This document shows, piece by piece, positions 7,668 through 16,900 of a DNA stretch of 64,000 nt. The notes under the pieces were generated by a model. That model ran no database searches. It saw nothing but the letters and a program-made list of their open reading frames with translations, and was not told where the DNA came from. The translations under genes and the position numbers were made by a program. The number at the start of each line of letters is the position of its first letter. Positions within the stretch are counted from its first letter, which is position 1. The DNA is from Methylocaldum sp035627495 (lineage in GTDB: Bacteria; Pseudomonadota; Gammaproteobacteria; Methylococcales; Methylococcaceae): the NCBI RefSeq assembly GCF_035627495.1, contig NZ_DASPLO010000167.1:1-64000 (forward strand), in the 5' to 3' direction.

Positions 7668-9409
7668 CAGGTATCTTCACCGGCAAAGTGATGTGCAAGG
7701 GCGGCGGCCAGTTCGCTTTTCAGCAGGTTTTGCGTCTCTTCGATTTCGCCGAGCAGCTTCTTGTATTTCTCCAGCAGTACGTCGGGATCGTGGCTCTCCT
7801 CTTCCGGCGCGTTGGGGTTCTTGAGATCGAGGTTGTAGATGGGCCAGTAGAGGCGGTCGCCCGCCGCCTGGGCGTCGCGGGCCTGCCGGCGCAAGGATTC
7901 GGCCTGTTCGCGCAGTTCGGCAATCTGGTTTTCCGCCTGTTTGCGATTCTGGGCATCCGTAACTCCGTTGATGGAGTTGCGCTGGTCGCGAGCCCGGTTC
8001 TCCAGTTGCGCGGCCTGGTTGTTCAGTTCTTCGGCCTTGTCCCAATGCGGCTTGGCGGCGGCTACCGCTTCCTGCTTCTTGGTCTTGAAGTCGAGCTTCC
8101 AGGCGAATTCGTTCTCCACCCGGTCGGCGAAGTCATTGTCTTCCGAACCCCACCAGGCGATTTCTGCCTGGAATTCTTCGAAGCGTATCGGTTTGGTCTT
8201 GGAATAGCTCTTGTACCCTTCGGGGTAAGGGTGCTCGTAAAACCAAATGGTTTCGGTGGGCTTGCCCTTGGTGAAAAACAGCAAATTGGTCTTGATGCTG
8301 GTATACGGCGCGAACACGCCCTTGGGAAGGCGGACGACGGTATGCAGGTTGCACTCTTCGAGCAGCATTTCTTTCAACCGGGCCTTGATGCCGTCGCCGA
8401 ACATGAAGCCGTCGGGCAATACCACTGCCGCGCGGCCTCCTTCCTTCAAAAGACGTTTGACGATGAGGAGCATGAACATGTCGGCTGTTTCCCTGCTCTG
8501 GATCAGGTAGTCCTGGCCGGCGTTGTCGTCCTCGTATCCGCCGAACGGCGGATTCGTCAGCAGGCAATTTACCCTTTCATCGGCCCGCCAATCGTTCCAC
8601 GGGCGGCCCAGCGTATTGCGGTGCTCGATCTGACTGGGCACGTCGATGCCGTGCAACAGCATATTGGTGGTGCACAGCAGATGGGGAAGCTGCTTCTTTT
8701 CGATGCCGCGAATCAACTCTTCGATGGCGCGCCTGTCTTCGGCGCTGGATTTTTCATTGAGCTGATGTCGGAAGTGGTCGATGGCCGCAGTCAAGAAACC
8801 GCCGGTACCGCAAGCGGGGTCGAGCACCGTTTCGCGCTTTACAAGATTCGGGTTGACCCGGTCCACCATGAACTGGGTGATCGCGCGCGGGGTATAGAAT
8901 TCGCCGGCATTGCCGGCACTCCGCAGGTCGTTCAGGATTTGCTCGTAGACATCGCCCAGTTGGGCGCGGGCTTTGAAGTCGTGGAAGTTGATGGCTTCTT
9001 CCAGCTTCTCGATCACGGCCAACATGAGCGGTCCGGACTTCATGTAGTTGTTGGAATCCTCGAAGACCTGCTTGATGACCTTGGCCATCGGGCTGGCGGA
9101 GGCGTCGATCTCTTTCAGTGCCGGGAACAGGTCGTTGTTGACGAAAGAGATCAACTCGCTGCCTTGGATTTGCGGCTTTTTCTTCCCGTCGGGATCGACT
9201 TTATAGGCTGCCCAGTTCCGCCATCGGAATTTTTCATCAATGGGCGACTGGTAGTTAGGGTCGTCGTCTTCCCACTCTTCCTCGCGCTGGTCGAAGACCT
9301 TGAGGAAAAGCATCCAGGTAAGCTGGCCGATGCGCTGGGCGTCGCCATCGACGCCATCGTCCTTGCGCATGATGTCCTGGATGGATTTGATGGTGCTGCT
9401 GAGATTCAT
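7667..9409 (-). CDS. hsdM: Type I restriction-modification DNA adenine methyltransferase
   Basis: 580 residues. The N-terminal helical HsdM domain (1-130) is followed by the N6-adenine methyltransferase domain with motif I LDPACGTGGF at about 196-205 and the catalytic NPPFGG (motif IV) at 286-291. Residues about 455-530 are rich in E, Q, A and R and should form a coiled coil that packs against HsdS. It methylates host DNA at the site specified by HsdS and is also part of the restriction complex. It lies downstream of hsdR with 129 nt between them, filled by a large inverted repeat, and couples to hsdS by a 1-nt overlap. Confidence 0.97.
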   Translation of the reverse strand: MNLSSTIKSIQDIMRKDDGVDGDAQRIGQLTWMLFLKVFDQREEEWEDDDPNYQSPIDEKFRWRNWAAYKVDPDGKKKPQIQGSELISFVNNDLFPALKEIDASASPMAKVIKQVFEDSNNYMKSGPLMLAVIEKLEEAINFHDFKARAQLGDVYEQILNDLRSAGNAGEFYTPRAITQFMVDRVNPNLVKRETVLDPACGTGGFLTAAIDHFRHQLNEKSSAEDRRAIEELIRGIEKKQLPHLLCTTNMLLHGIDVPSQIEHRNTLGRPWNDWRADERVNCLLTNPPFGGYEDDNAGQDYLIQSRETADMFMLLIVKRLLKEGGRAAVVLPDGFMFGDGIKARLKEMLLEECNLHTVVRLPKGVFAPYTSIKTNLLFFTKGKPTETIWFYEHPYPEGYKSYSKTKPIRFEEFQAEIAWWGSEDNDFADRVENEFAWKLDFKTKKQEAVAAAKPHWDKAEELNNQAAQLENRARDQRNSINGVTDAQNRKQAENQIAELREQAESLRRQARDAQAAGDRLYWPIYNLDLKNPNAPEEESHDPDVLLEKYKKLLGEIEETQNLLKSELAAALAHHFAGEDT

Positions 9410-9445
9410 CGTCGGTTGTTATCGTGGTTCAGTCGTCTGTCGTAG

Positions 9446-9512
9446 GGTGGGTTAGGCACGCACGGCGGTTCCGGCTGGTGACCTGTGACTTCGGCGCGTG
9501 CCGTAACCCACC
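9446..9512. repeat. Large inverted repeat between hsdR and hsdM
   Basis: Left arm GGTGGGTTAGGCACGC (9446-9461) pairs with the right arm at 9496-9512, which is its reverse complement plus one inserted G. The 34-nt spacer is GC rich. This kind of GTGGGTTAGGC... palindrome is dispersed in many proteobacterial genomes. It fills most of the hsdR-hsdM gap and could form an mRNA stem that partly insulates modification from restriction expression. Confidence 0.8.
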
Positions 9513-9538
9513 GGATCGCGGAGCGGGTTACGACAGGA

Positions 9539-11950
9539 TCAGGCGCGTTTTTCATCGTAAAGCGCTTGTTCGAGTTCGGTTATCGCTTGGGCGTATTGGT
9601 CGGCCCCGCCGAAAATGCCTCTGCGGATTTCGGTTTTTGTGCCGTACTGATCGAATGGCGGCAGCTCCAGGATCTTGGGGTCTTCGATGTCCTGAACACC
9701 GTGGTCGGCGAATTTTTCCAGTAGAGCTTCGAGTACGGCCCGTGCCTGTTCGCCGTATTTGCCGAAAACGTCTCGCTTCTTGACTTTGTTCGCACGCTCG
9801 CGACGAGTCAGGGGCTTCCGGTCGAAAGCGACATGGGCGACCAGGTCGAAGGCATCGATGTCTTCACCGTTGGGAACGGCTTGTTGCAAGACTTCCAGCG
9901 GCACGCCGCGGTTTCTGAGTTCATCCAGGACGGCTTGTTTGCGCTCGGTTTCCGACCAGCGCCGCAAGAAGTCGGTCAGCGAACCGAACTGCGCTCGCAG
10001 CGATTTCCTGATGTCCTCCTTGAGGAGAACTCGGTAATCCTCGGTGATGAGCTTGCCGTCGGCATCGAGATATTGGGAGCGCTCGACCGCCACCTGCACG
10101 TCAACGTCGTCCAGAACATATTTGACGCGGCCCTCGCCACCAGTGCTCTCGTCGTCGCCGTTTTCGCCGAACGTGGGGCCGTATGGTTGCGGTGCGGGTT
10201 CGCTGGTGGTCGTGAAAGGTTCTTGTTCGTCCGGGGGCACGACGGGCTCATCCGGCTTGGGCTCGTAAATCACGACCGGTTCGCCGTCGAAATCGGGATC
10301 TGCGAAGAGTCGCGTGGCTCCCTTGAAGTCCATGATGGTGAAGTAGAGCTTATGGTAGTCCTCTCGCAGCCGCGTGCCGCGTCCGATGATCTGCTTGAAC
10401 TCGGTCATCGAGTTGATCGTCTGATCCAGCACGATGAGCTTACAGGTCTTCGCATCGACGCCGGTGGTCAGGAGCTTGGATGTGGTGGCGATGACCGGAT
10501 ATGGCTCGTCGTTGTCGATGAAGTAGGAGAGCTGCGCCTTGCCTTCGGCATCGTCGCCGGTGATGCGCATCACATAGCGGCGATTGGCTGCTGCGGCGGG
10601 TATCAGCTTGACCAGTTCCTGGCGCATCCGCTCGGCGTGGTCCTGATCGTCGCAAAACACGATGGTTTTGGCCATCGGGTCGGTGCCTTTGAGGTATTCC
10701 CATACCTTGGCGGCTACCAGCTTGGTGCGCTTCTCAAGCACCAGATTGCGGTCGAAGTCCCTGGTGTTGTACTGGCGTTGTTCGACGACTTGCCCCAGCT
10801 TGTCGACTTTGCCTTTCTCGGGCGTGTAGCCGACGGCATCCACATCGGTGGCGATGCGGATGACCTTGTAGGGTGCCAGGAAGCCATCCTCAATGCCCTG
10901 CTTGAGCGAATACGTGTAGACCGGCTCGCCGAAGTAGGTGATGTTGCTGACCTCTTTGGTTTCTTTGGGGGTGGCGGTGAGTCCCAGATGGGTGGCGCCG
11001 CTGAAGTAGTCGAGCACCTCGCGCCAGGCGGAGTCGTCGGCTGCGCTGCCCCGGTGGCATTCATCAACCACCACGAGGTCGAAGAAATCGGAGGGGAACT
11101 GGCGGTAAATCTGCTTCCACTCTTCCTTGCCCGTCACCGCCTGGTAGAGCGCGAGATAGATTTCGTAGTTCTTCTTCACCTCACGGTTGGTGATCTTGTG
11201 CATGACCTCGCCAAAAGGGGCGAAGTCCTGCTGCATGGTCTGGTCGACCAGGATGTTGCGGTCGGCCAAGAAGAGAATGCGTTTCTTGGCTTTGGCTTTC
11301 CACAAACGCCAGATGATCTGGAAGGCGGTGTATGTCTTGCCTGTGCCTGTCGCCATGACGAGCAGAACGCGCTGCTGGCCTTTGGCGATGGCCTCGATCG
11401 CCCGGTTGATCGCCACACGCTGGTAGTAACGGGGCTCGCGGCCACTGCCGTCGCTGTAGAAAGGCTGCTCGACAAGTTTGACGGTATCGGGCTCTGTCAG
11501 CCCTTTCCACTGCTGATAGAGCGGCCACAGCGTCGCCAGTGAGGGAAATTCGCTGAGCGATAACTCGCGTTCGACTGGTTGAGTCAGTCCTGTGCAGTCG
11601 TGCAGAAGAAATCCATCGCCGTTGCTGCTAATAGCAAAGGGAACGTCCAGGAGTTCAGCATAGAACAGTGCCTGCGGCATTCCGTACCCCACCGGGTACT
11701 TGTTCTGTTTGGCTTCGATGACGGCGATAGGAACATTCGGGCGAGCGTAGAGGACATAATCCGCACGCTTTGGTCCGCCTTTCGCGTCCGGGTTCTTGAT
11801 ACGTGCGGCTAACTTGCCTCGCACCATGACTCGACCATCAGTGAGTTGCACTTCCTCACGGAACTCGTGCTGCTGCCACCCGGCCTGTTGGATCGCCGGT
11901 GTGATGAACTTCGTGCAGATGTCGCGCTCGCTGAGCAGTAACTTGTCCAA
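9539..11950 (-). CDS. hsdR: Type I restriction endonuclease, ATP-dependent translocase subunit
   Basis: 803 residues. The N-terminal nuclease domain shows the PD-(D/E)xK pattern with Asp64 and Glu79-Ala-Lys81 (AVIEAKQNK). The SF2 motor follows: Walker A MATGTGKTYTAF at about 199-210, DECH at 296-299, SATP-like LTATPKET, and motif VI QIIGRGTRLRED. The C-terminal 200 residues match the EcoEI-type R-subunit C-domain, so this is closer to the EcoEI than to the EcoKI group. It cuts unmodified foreign DNA after translocation. AGGAGAAGT lies just upstream of the ATG. It is the first certain gene of the operon; the methylase is downstream, which is common for type I loci but leaves modification dependent on the same transcript or an internal promoter. 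Confidence 0.95.
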   Translation of the reverse strand: MDKLLLSERDICTKFITPAIQQAGWQQHEFREEVQLTDGRVMVRGKLAARIKNPDAKGGPKRADYVLYARPNVPIAVIEAKQNKYPVGYGMPQALFYAELLDVPFAISSNGDGFLLHDCTGLTQPVERELSLSEFPSLATLWPLYQQWKGLTEPDTVKLVEQPFYSDGSGREPRYYQRVAINRAIEAIAKGQQRVLLVMATGTGKTYTAFQIIWRLWKAKAKKRILFLADRNILVDQTMQQDFAPFGEVMHKITNREVKKNYEIYLALYQAVTGKEEWKQIYRQFPSDFFDLVVVDECHRGSAADDSAWREVLDYFSGATHLGLTATPKETKEVSNITYFGEPVYTYSLKQGIEDGFLAPYKVIRIATDVDAVGYTPEKGKVDKLGQVVEQRQYNTRDFDRNLVLEKRTKLVAAKVWEYLKGTDPMAKTIVFCDDQDHAERMRQELVKLIPAAAANRRYVMRITGDDAEGKAQLSYFIDNDEPYPVIATTSKLLTTGVDAKTCKLIVLDQTINSMTEFKQIIGRGTRLREDYHKLYFTIMDFKGATRLFADPDFDGEPVVIYEPKPDEPVVPPDEQEPFTTTSEPAPQPYGPTFGENGDDESTGGEGRVKYVLDDVDVQVAVERSQYLDADGKLITEDYRVLLKEDIRKSLRAQFGSLTDFLRRWSETERKQAVLDELRNRGVPLEVLQQAVPNGEDIDAFDLVAHVAFDRKPLTRRERANKVKKRDVFGKYGEQARAVLEALLEKFADHGVQDIEDPKILELPPFDQYGTKTEIRRGIFGGADQYAQAITELEQALYDEKRA

Positions 11951-11963
11951 TTACTTCTCCTTT

Positions 11964-12173
11964 CTATTTCAGTAACAACCCGCGCCCATCAGCAAGGGCA
12001 ACACGGCCAAAAGGCTTGGCCCTCGCTCGGCTCGCGAACGGTGGAGCGGCAAACAGATGCTTGAAAACAGCGGTCTCGGTGGGGACGCTGAGCAGTGCGG
12101 TCATCTCGCGTTTAAGGGCTTTGTCGACGGGGCGGTAAGTTCTTCTTGTGAGCACCACATCAATTATTGTCAT
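11964..12173 (-). CDS. Possible small hypothetical protein ahead of hsdR
   Basis: A 69-codon frame from the ATG at 12173, starting MTIIDVVLTRRTYRPVDKAL and ending 13 nt before hsdR. The segment KREMTALLSVPTETAVFKHLF could be a helix-turn-helix-like pair of helices, and the C-terminus is basic (RARAKPFGRVALADGRG). An in-frame ATG at 12248 would add 25 residues. It may be a truncated regulator, or simply the AT-richer hsdR leader. No clear ribosome binding site. I do not recognise it. Confidence 0.3.
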   Translation of the reverse strand: MTIIDVVLTRRTYRPVDKALKREMTALLSVPTETAVFKHLFAAPPFASRARAKPFGRVALADGRGLLLK

Positions 12174-12312
12174 GTATACATTGCAATAAACCAATAAAAA
12201 CGAAGATTCACGTGAAATCCGGATATCTTGGAGGCGGTGAGCGGCCACGGACGAGACTCGATTTGCTGTCCAGGGCAGTTACTCTCCTCCCCTCCAGCTG
12301 AAGAGCTTAGTC

Positions 12313-12372
12313 GTAGGTCGGCAATCCTTTGCCGACGCATCCCTTATGTCGGGAATGGATTCCCGACCTACC
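12313..12372. repeat. Paired palindromic (REP-like) repeat
   Basis: Two adjacent hairpins: GTCGGCAA/TTGCCGAC (arms 12317-12324 and 12329-12336) and GTCGGGAAT/ATTCCCGAC (arms 12348-12356 and 12359-12367). The outer ends GTAGG and CCTAC are also complementary, so the whole unit can fold as one structure. It sits downstream of jetD and upstream of hsdR, where it may act as a transcript 3'-end element. Confidence 0.75.
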
Positions 12373-12522
12373 GTACGGGCGGATTCGGCATGTACCGGTC
12401 AGCTCCCGGCGCATCGCCGCCGGCAACGATGCTCGGGGCGCTACATCAAACCCGGAAATACTCCATGCCGCTGTTCCGCTGGCCGGCAAGCTCGTGTACG
12501 AGACCCGGCTCGAACGGTAGGC

Positions 12523-13713
12523 TCAGCCACCATGCCCGGATTGCAGTCTACTCAGCGCCGCCTCGATCCAGCCGAAGCCGATCCGTTCCTGTTCGAGCCG
12601 GAGAGAGGGCCGGATGCGGTTGTCGCGGAGGTCGTCGTAAAGCTCGCGTTCCTCAGGGGTGAGGCGAGGGAGATCGCGGCGGACGGGCTGGGGCTCGGTC
12701 ATCCATTGGGACTGGTGGACCATCAGCGTGTCGCGCTCCATGAGGAAGGATCGGGCGTGAGGAAGATGGGCCCGCAGTTGGTCCAGGATGGCGTAGCCGT
12801 GGGTGTCGATGTCGCCCCAGTAGTGGACGGTGCAGCGGTGTAGCCAAGCGGCCCTGGCCAGCATGTCGAATCCGTATCCGGCGCCGAAAACGACCATGCT
12901 GCGGGGCATTTTCGGGAAGGCGAGGAAGTTGATTTCGTTTTCGGTGACGAATACCCGGATAACTTTGGCGTCCAGCAGGGCGAAGGTGTCGTGGTCGAGG
13001 GTGATGTCCTGGTCGGTGGCGCCGGGCAGCAAGGCTAATTCGGGATCGAGGATGCGGAAACGGATGCGCGGCGGCTTGTCGCGAAATCCGTAGCGGCGGC
13101 AAAACTGGTTGCTGCCGACAGCCTGGGGATCGATCGCGTCGGGCGGCAGGGCGAGGTCGAAGAGTTCCGACAATACCGCACGATGGGTTTCGATGAACTT
13201 GGTATGGACGCCCGGAATGTCGATTTGTCTCAAATAGACGCCGGGGCGCGGGTTGGCCCGCATCCAGTCGACGACGTCCAGGAGCAGCGGCCAGTGAGGA
13301 GCCAGTTCCAGGGCTTTCAGGGGATGCTTGGCAAGCCAGGGCAGTGTCGGTGCCAAGCGCTTTCGGGTGATCGCCACCAGTTCGGCGAAGCGCTCGGCGT
13401 CCCGGCGCTTTCCGATCAGGGCCAGCGCATCGTCGAGCGTGTCTATCCAGATCTCCTCGGGAATCAGGTTCGCGCCGAGGATGCGGTGCCGCACTTCGCG
13501 CATCACCACCCGGTAGTGCGCGCCGTGCCTAAGATCGGCAATCCAGGTCCGTACCTGATCGAACCGGTCCGCGAGTTCGGACGACGAGGGTCCCTTGAGT
13601 GTCAGTCGGCGCGGGAACAACGTCTCGCCATCGACCAGGCCGGCCAGCATCAGCCCCCTGTCCCACAGCCTTTGCACTTGGGCGCGCAGATCGGCCGGCG
13701 TGGTCCAGTTCAT
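12523..13713 (-). CDS. jetD: Wadjet subunit JetD, Toprim-type nuclease (DUF3322/DUF2220)
   Basis: 396 residues. The N-terminal half is the DUF3322 arm/dimerisation region. The C-terminal DUF2220 domain has a topoisomerase VI-like Toprim fold: the acidic residue in FVTENEINFL (Glu258 or Glu260) and the DxD in HYWGDIDTHGYAIL (Asp301, Asp303) are present, so the active site looks intact. In Wadjet systems JetD cleaves circular plasmid DNA after the JetABC SMC-like motor has extruded it. It is the last gene of the jetABCD set and is separated from jetC by 194 nt containing a paired palindromic repeat, a larger gap than elsewhere in the operon. Confidence 0.93.
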   Translation of the reverse strand: MNWTTPADLRAQVQRLWDRGLMLAGLVDGETLFPRRLTLKGPSSSELADRFDQVRTWIADLRHGAHYRVVMREVRHRILGANLIPEEIWIDTLDDALALIGKRRDAERFAELVAITRKRLAPTLPWLAKHPLKALELAPHWPLLLDVVDWMRANPRPGVYLRQIDIPGVHTKFIETHRAVLSELFDLALPPDAIDPQAVGSNQFCRRYGFRDKPPRIRFRILDPELALLPGATDQDITLDHDTFALLDAKVIRVFVTENEINFLAFPKMPRSMVVFGAGYGFDMLARAAWLHRCTVHYWGDIDTHGYAILDQLRAHLPHARSFLMERDTLMVHQSQWMTEPQPVRRDLPRLTPEERELYDDLRDNRIRPSLRLEQERIGFGWIEAALSRLQSGHGG

Positions 13714-13737
13714 GCCTCAATTCCTTCCGGTTTGTGC

Positions 13738-13835
13738 GTCATACCGGCATGGATTGCCGGTATCCAGGACACACGGACGTGACCAGCCGTTGCCGTCCTT
13801 GGCTTCTGGGCCCCGGCACTCCCTGCCGGGGTGAC
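13738..13835. repeat. BIME-like pair of palindromes between jetC and jetD
   Basis: Two REP-like hairpins in inverted orientation: ATACCGGCA-TGGAT-TGCCGGTAT (13741-13763) and CCCCGGCA-CTCCC-TGCCGGGG (13811-13831). The outer flanks GTCAT and GTGAC and the inner flanks CCAG and CTGG are also related, as in a bacterial interspersed mosaic element. No RAYT transposase is in the window. The element lies inside the jet operon, where it could affect mRNA stability or jetD dosage. Confidence 0.75.
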
Positions 13836-13907
13836 GATCTCTGTGGATACCTATGTTCCGAGAGGGAGAGGGCTTTTTTAGAGTTTCCGTTACGGAACGG
13901 AATAATG

Positions 13908-16900
13908 TCACGCCGTGGCCCTCGCCTTTTCCGCTCGGTAGTCCTCGATGGAGAGGTTGCGCAGCTTGGAGGCGCGGCCTTCTTCGTTGTGCACGAAGCC
14001 GACGCTGGCCACGAAGGGTTCGATGATGTGGATCTTCTGCAGCGGCGTGACGATCAGGAGTTGCAGATTGAGCTGCTGAAACAGTTTCAGGCCGTACTGG
14101 GCCGATTCGTCCGAGCCGCGGCCGAAGGCTTCGTCGATGACCACGAAGCGGAAGGAGCGGGAACGCACCGCGCCCCATTCCAGGCCGAACTGATAGGCCA
14201 GGCTGGCCGCCAGGATGGTGTAGGCCAGTTTTTCCTTTTGTCCGCCCGATTTGCCGCCCGAGTCCGAGTAGTGCTCGTGCTCGGTTCCGTCGGCGCGCCA
14301 GCGTTCCGAAGCGGCGAACGTGAACCAGTTGCGCACGTCCGTGACCTTCGCCGTCCAGCGTCGATCCGATTCGGCCTGCCCCTCGCGTCCGCGGAAACGC
14401 TCGATGATCTCCTTCACTTGCAGGAATTTCTCTTCGGAGTATTGGGCGTCTTCCGAACCCGTTAACGCGCCTTCGGTGCATTTGCGCAACGCGGCTTGAA
14501 AATCGCGAAGGTCGTTGTCCTGGGATAGCTGCGCTTCCAGCACGATGTAGCGGCCGGGGTTGTAGTCGATCTGGTTCAGCGATGCATTGATCTGGCCGAT
14601 CCGCTCCTTGATGGTTTCCCGCTCCCGGTTGAGTTGCGACTGGAAGTTGGCGACCTCGCGGATGGTGTTCTCGTTGAGCAGTTCCTTGAAGCGGGCCTCG
14701 AAGCGGGGCAGGTCGTCGGCCTGAAGCTTCGCCAGCATCTCGCGGTATTCGTGGGCGGCTTCGACGCTGACGTCCACGTCCTGGGTTTCCAGCCGGTAGG
14801 CTTCCTTGTATTCGGCCATGGCTTTGATGATCCTGTCGCGCAGACGGCCGAGCTTGGCGTCCTCCGCGTCGATGCGGCTCTGCAGCCACTTGCGCGTGTC
14901 CTGTTCCCGCGGGTCGCAGTTTTCGACTTCGAGGCGGTGTTCGCCCAGGGCGTCGGCTCGCATCGCTTCCAGCGAGACGAAGCGGTCCGCGTGGACGGCG
15001 TTGGCCGGGTCGTCGAGCACGGCTTGGGTTTGCACTCGCAAGGCGTCGGCGTCGCTCCTTTTCTGCACGGTCCTGGATCGATCATCCCTGCGGTCGACGA
15101 GCCGGCGTTCGGTTTCTTCCAGGGCGAGTACCAAGGCATTCAGCCGTTCGCCGAGTTGCTTGAGCACGTCTGAGGCGGCTTCGAGCTGGCGTTTTTCTTC
15201 TTGCAGCCTGGCCACTTCGCCGGCCAGGGGGTGCCAGTCGAGTTCGCGGAAGTCGCGGTAGACGTCCAGTTTGGATAGCGTCGCCAGCCGGGCTCTGATC
15301 GCCTTTTGTTCGGTGTCGAGGGCGGCGAGACGGCTGCCCAATTCGCCCAGCCGGGTTTCGAGCAGCCGGGCCCTGGCTTCGAGGGTCGCGATCTTGGCGG
15401 CGTTGGACCAGCCGAGCACGTAGCGGCCGCGGTCGTCCAGGCGGTGCCGGTCGTCCTTTTCGTGGCGCTCGCCGGGCGCCTTGATCTGGCCGGCGCGGGT
15501 GATGGACTTGGGCTCGCGGCGGAATTGCTCCTGGGTGGCGCAGCAGGCGTAGTCGAAGCGGTGGGCGAGTTCGCGTTCCAGCCAGTCGTAAAAGGCCGAG
15601 TCGGGCTTGACGGCGAGCTTGTGCACCAGCGAATCGCGGTGCAGGCTCGGCAGCTCGGCGCGATGGCCTTCCCGCACCCGGAAATAGACCAGCCGCCCCT
15701 TGAGATGGGTGCGGTCCACCCACTCCGCCACCCGCGCGTAATGCGCGTCCGGCACCAGCATGGACAGGCCGAAGTTGCGCAACAGGCGTTCCGCCGCGCC
15801 TTCCCAGTCGTGCTCGTCCTCGCGCACCTGGATCAGCTCGCCGGCGAACGGCATGTCGTCCTCGGACAGGTTCAGCGCCCGGCACAAGGCGGCGCGCATG
15901 GCGATCTGCTGGGCGTCGATATTGCTGCGGCGGGCCTTCAGGCTCTCGATCTCGGCCGTCAGCGCCTTGTGCTCCTCCCGGCCCTGGGCGAAAGCGAAGC
16001 GCACTTCGTTTTGCTCGTTCTGGAGCTCCGCTTCGCAGGCATCGGCCTTCTCCTGCAGGGCAGCGAATTCCCGCCGCTGGGCCAGAAAGGCGTCGTCATT
16101 CTCGGGCGGAGCGAGGGCCAGGGATCGCACCAGTTCGGCGTAGTCTTCGGCTTTTTTGCGTCGCCGCGCTTGTTCTTCCTCTTTCTGGCAGATTTCCTCG
16201 CCGATCCGCTCGATGCGGTCGCCGCCGTTCTCGGCGATGCTGCGCCTAAGTTCCCTCTCTTCGGCCTGCTGCCCTTGCTTTCGTTCCTCCAGCCGCGCCA
16301 CCTGCGTATTGAGTCGCGCCAGGTCGTCGTCGAGTGTAGCGATGCGCTTTTCCAGCAGGCCGAGTTTCAGGCGCGCAAAGTAAGGTTTGAGCGCCTCGCG
16401 GCAAGCTCGCAGTTCCTCGCAGCGGGCGGCGAGTTCCGCATGCCGGTCGCAGTCGGCCACCAGCGGTGTGAGCAGTTCCACCTGGCGCTTGGCTTTCACT
16501 ACCGCTTCGTGGGCGCGGTTGAGGTCGTCGAAATGGGCGATCAGGGCGGTAATGCGCGGGGCGACGTCGAAAGGTTCCAGCATGTGGCTGCGCACGAAGT
16601 CGGTCAGGTTGCCCACCGACTTCATCGAGACCGTCTGGTGAAACAGTTCCAGCGCCTGTTCGTTGTCGATGCCGAAGCGGCGCCGGAACCAGGCGCCGTA
16701 GGGCGGGAAGCTGTCGAAGATTTCGACGCCCGAGTTGCGCAGCCGTTTGCGCAAGGCGCCGATGTCCGAGCCGAAATGGGCGAAGTCCGTGGCGATGGAC
16801 AGCGCGCGTTCGGCGCCGACGAAGAAACGCGCGGGCTGCCCCTGCGGTTCCTTCATCCAAAACACCTGGGCCAGGGTCACGGTCTGATCGTAGCCGGCAT

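Larger units (their letters stand above)
11951..12522. other. Gap upstream of hsdR, between the restriction and Wadjet loci
   Basis: About 570 nt with no certain gene. It holds the hsdR leader and weak 69-codon frame, an AT-rich stretch at 12160-12215 likely to contain the hsdR promoter, and a double palindromic repeat at 12313-12372. The rest (12373-12522) shows nothing I can identify. Confidence 0.6.

Noticed and set aside
7385..9445. A 686-codon plus-strand ORF opposite hsdS/hsdM
   Set aside because: It lies entirely antisense to hsdM and hsdS, which have clear catalytic motifs. Its V/G/F-rich, repeat-like composition is what the complement of a GC-rich gene gives.
9833..11542. A 569-codon plus-strand ORF opposite hsdR
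   Set aside because: Antisense to the motor domain of hsdR; no domain recognised and no ribosome binding site.
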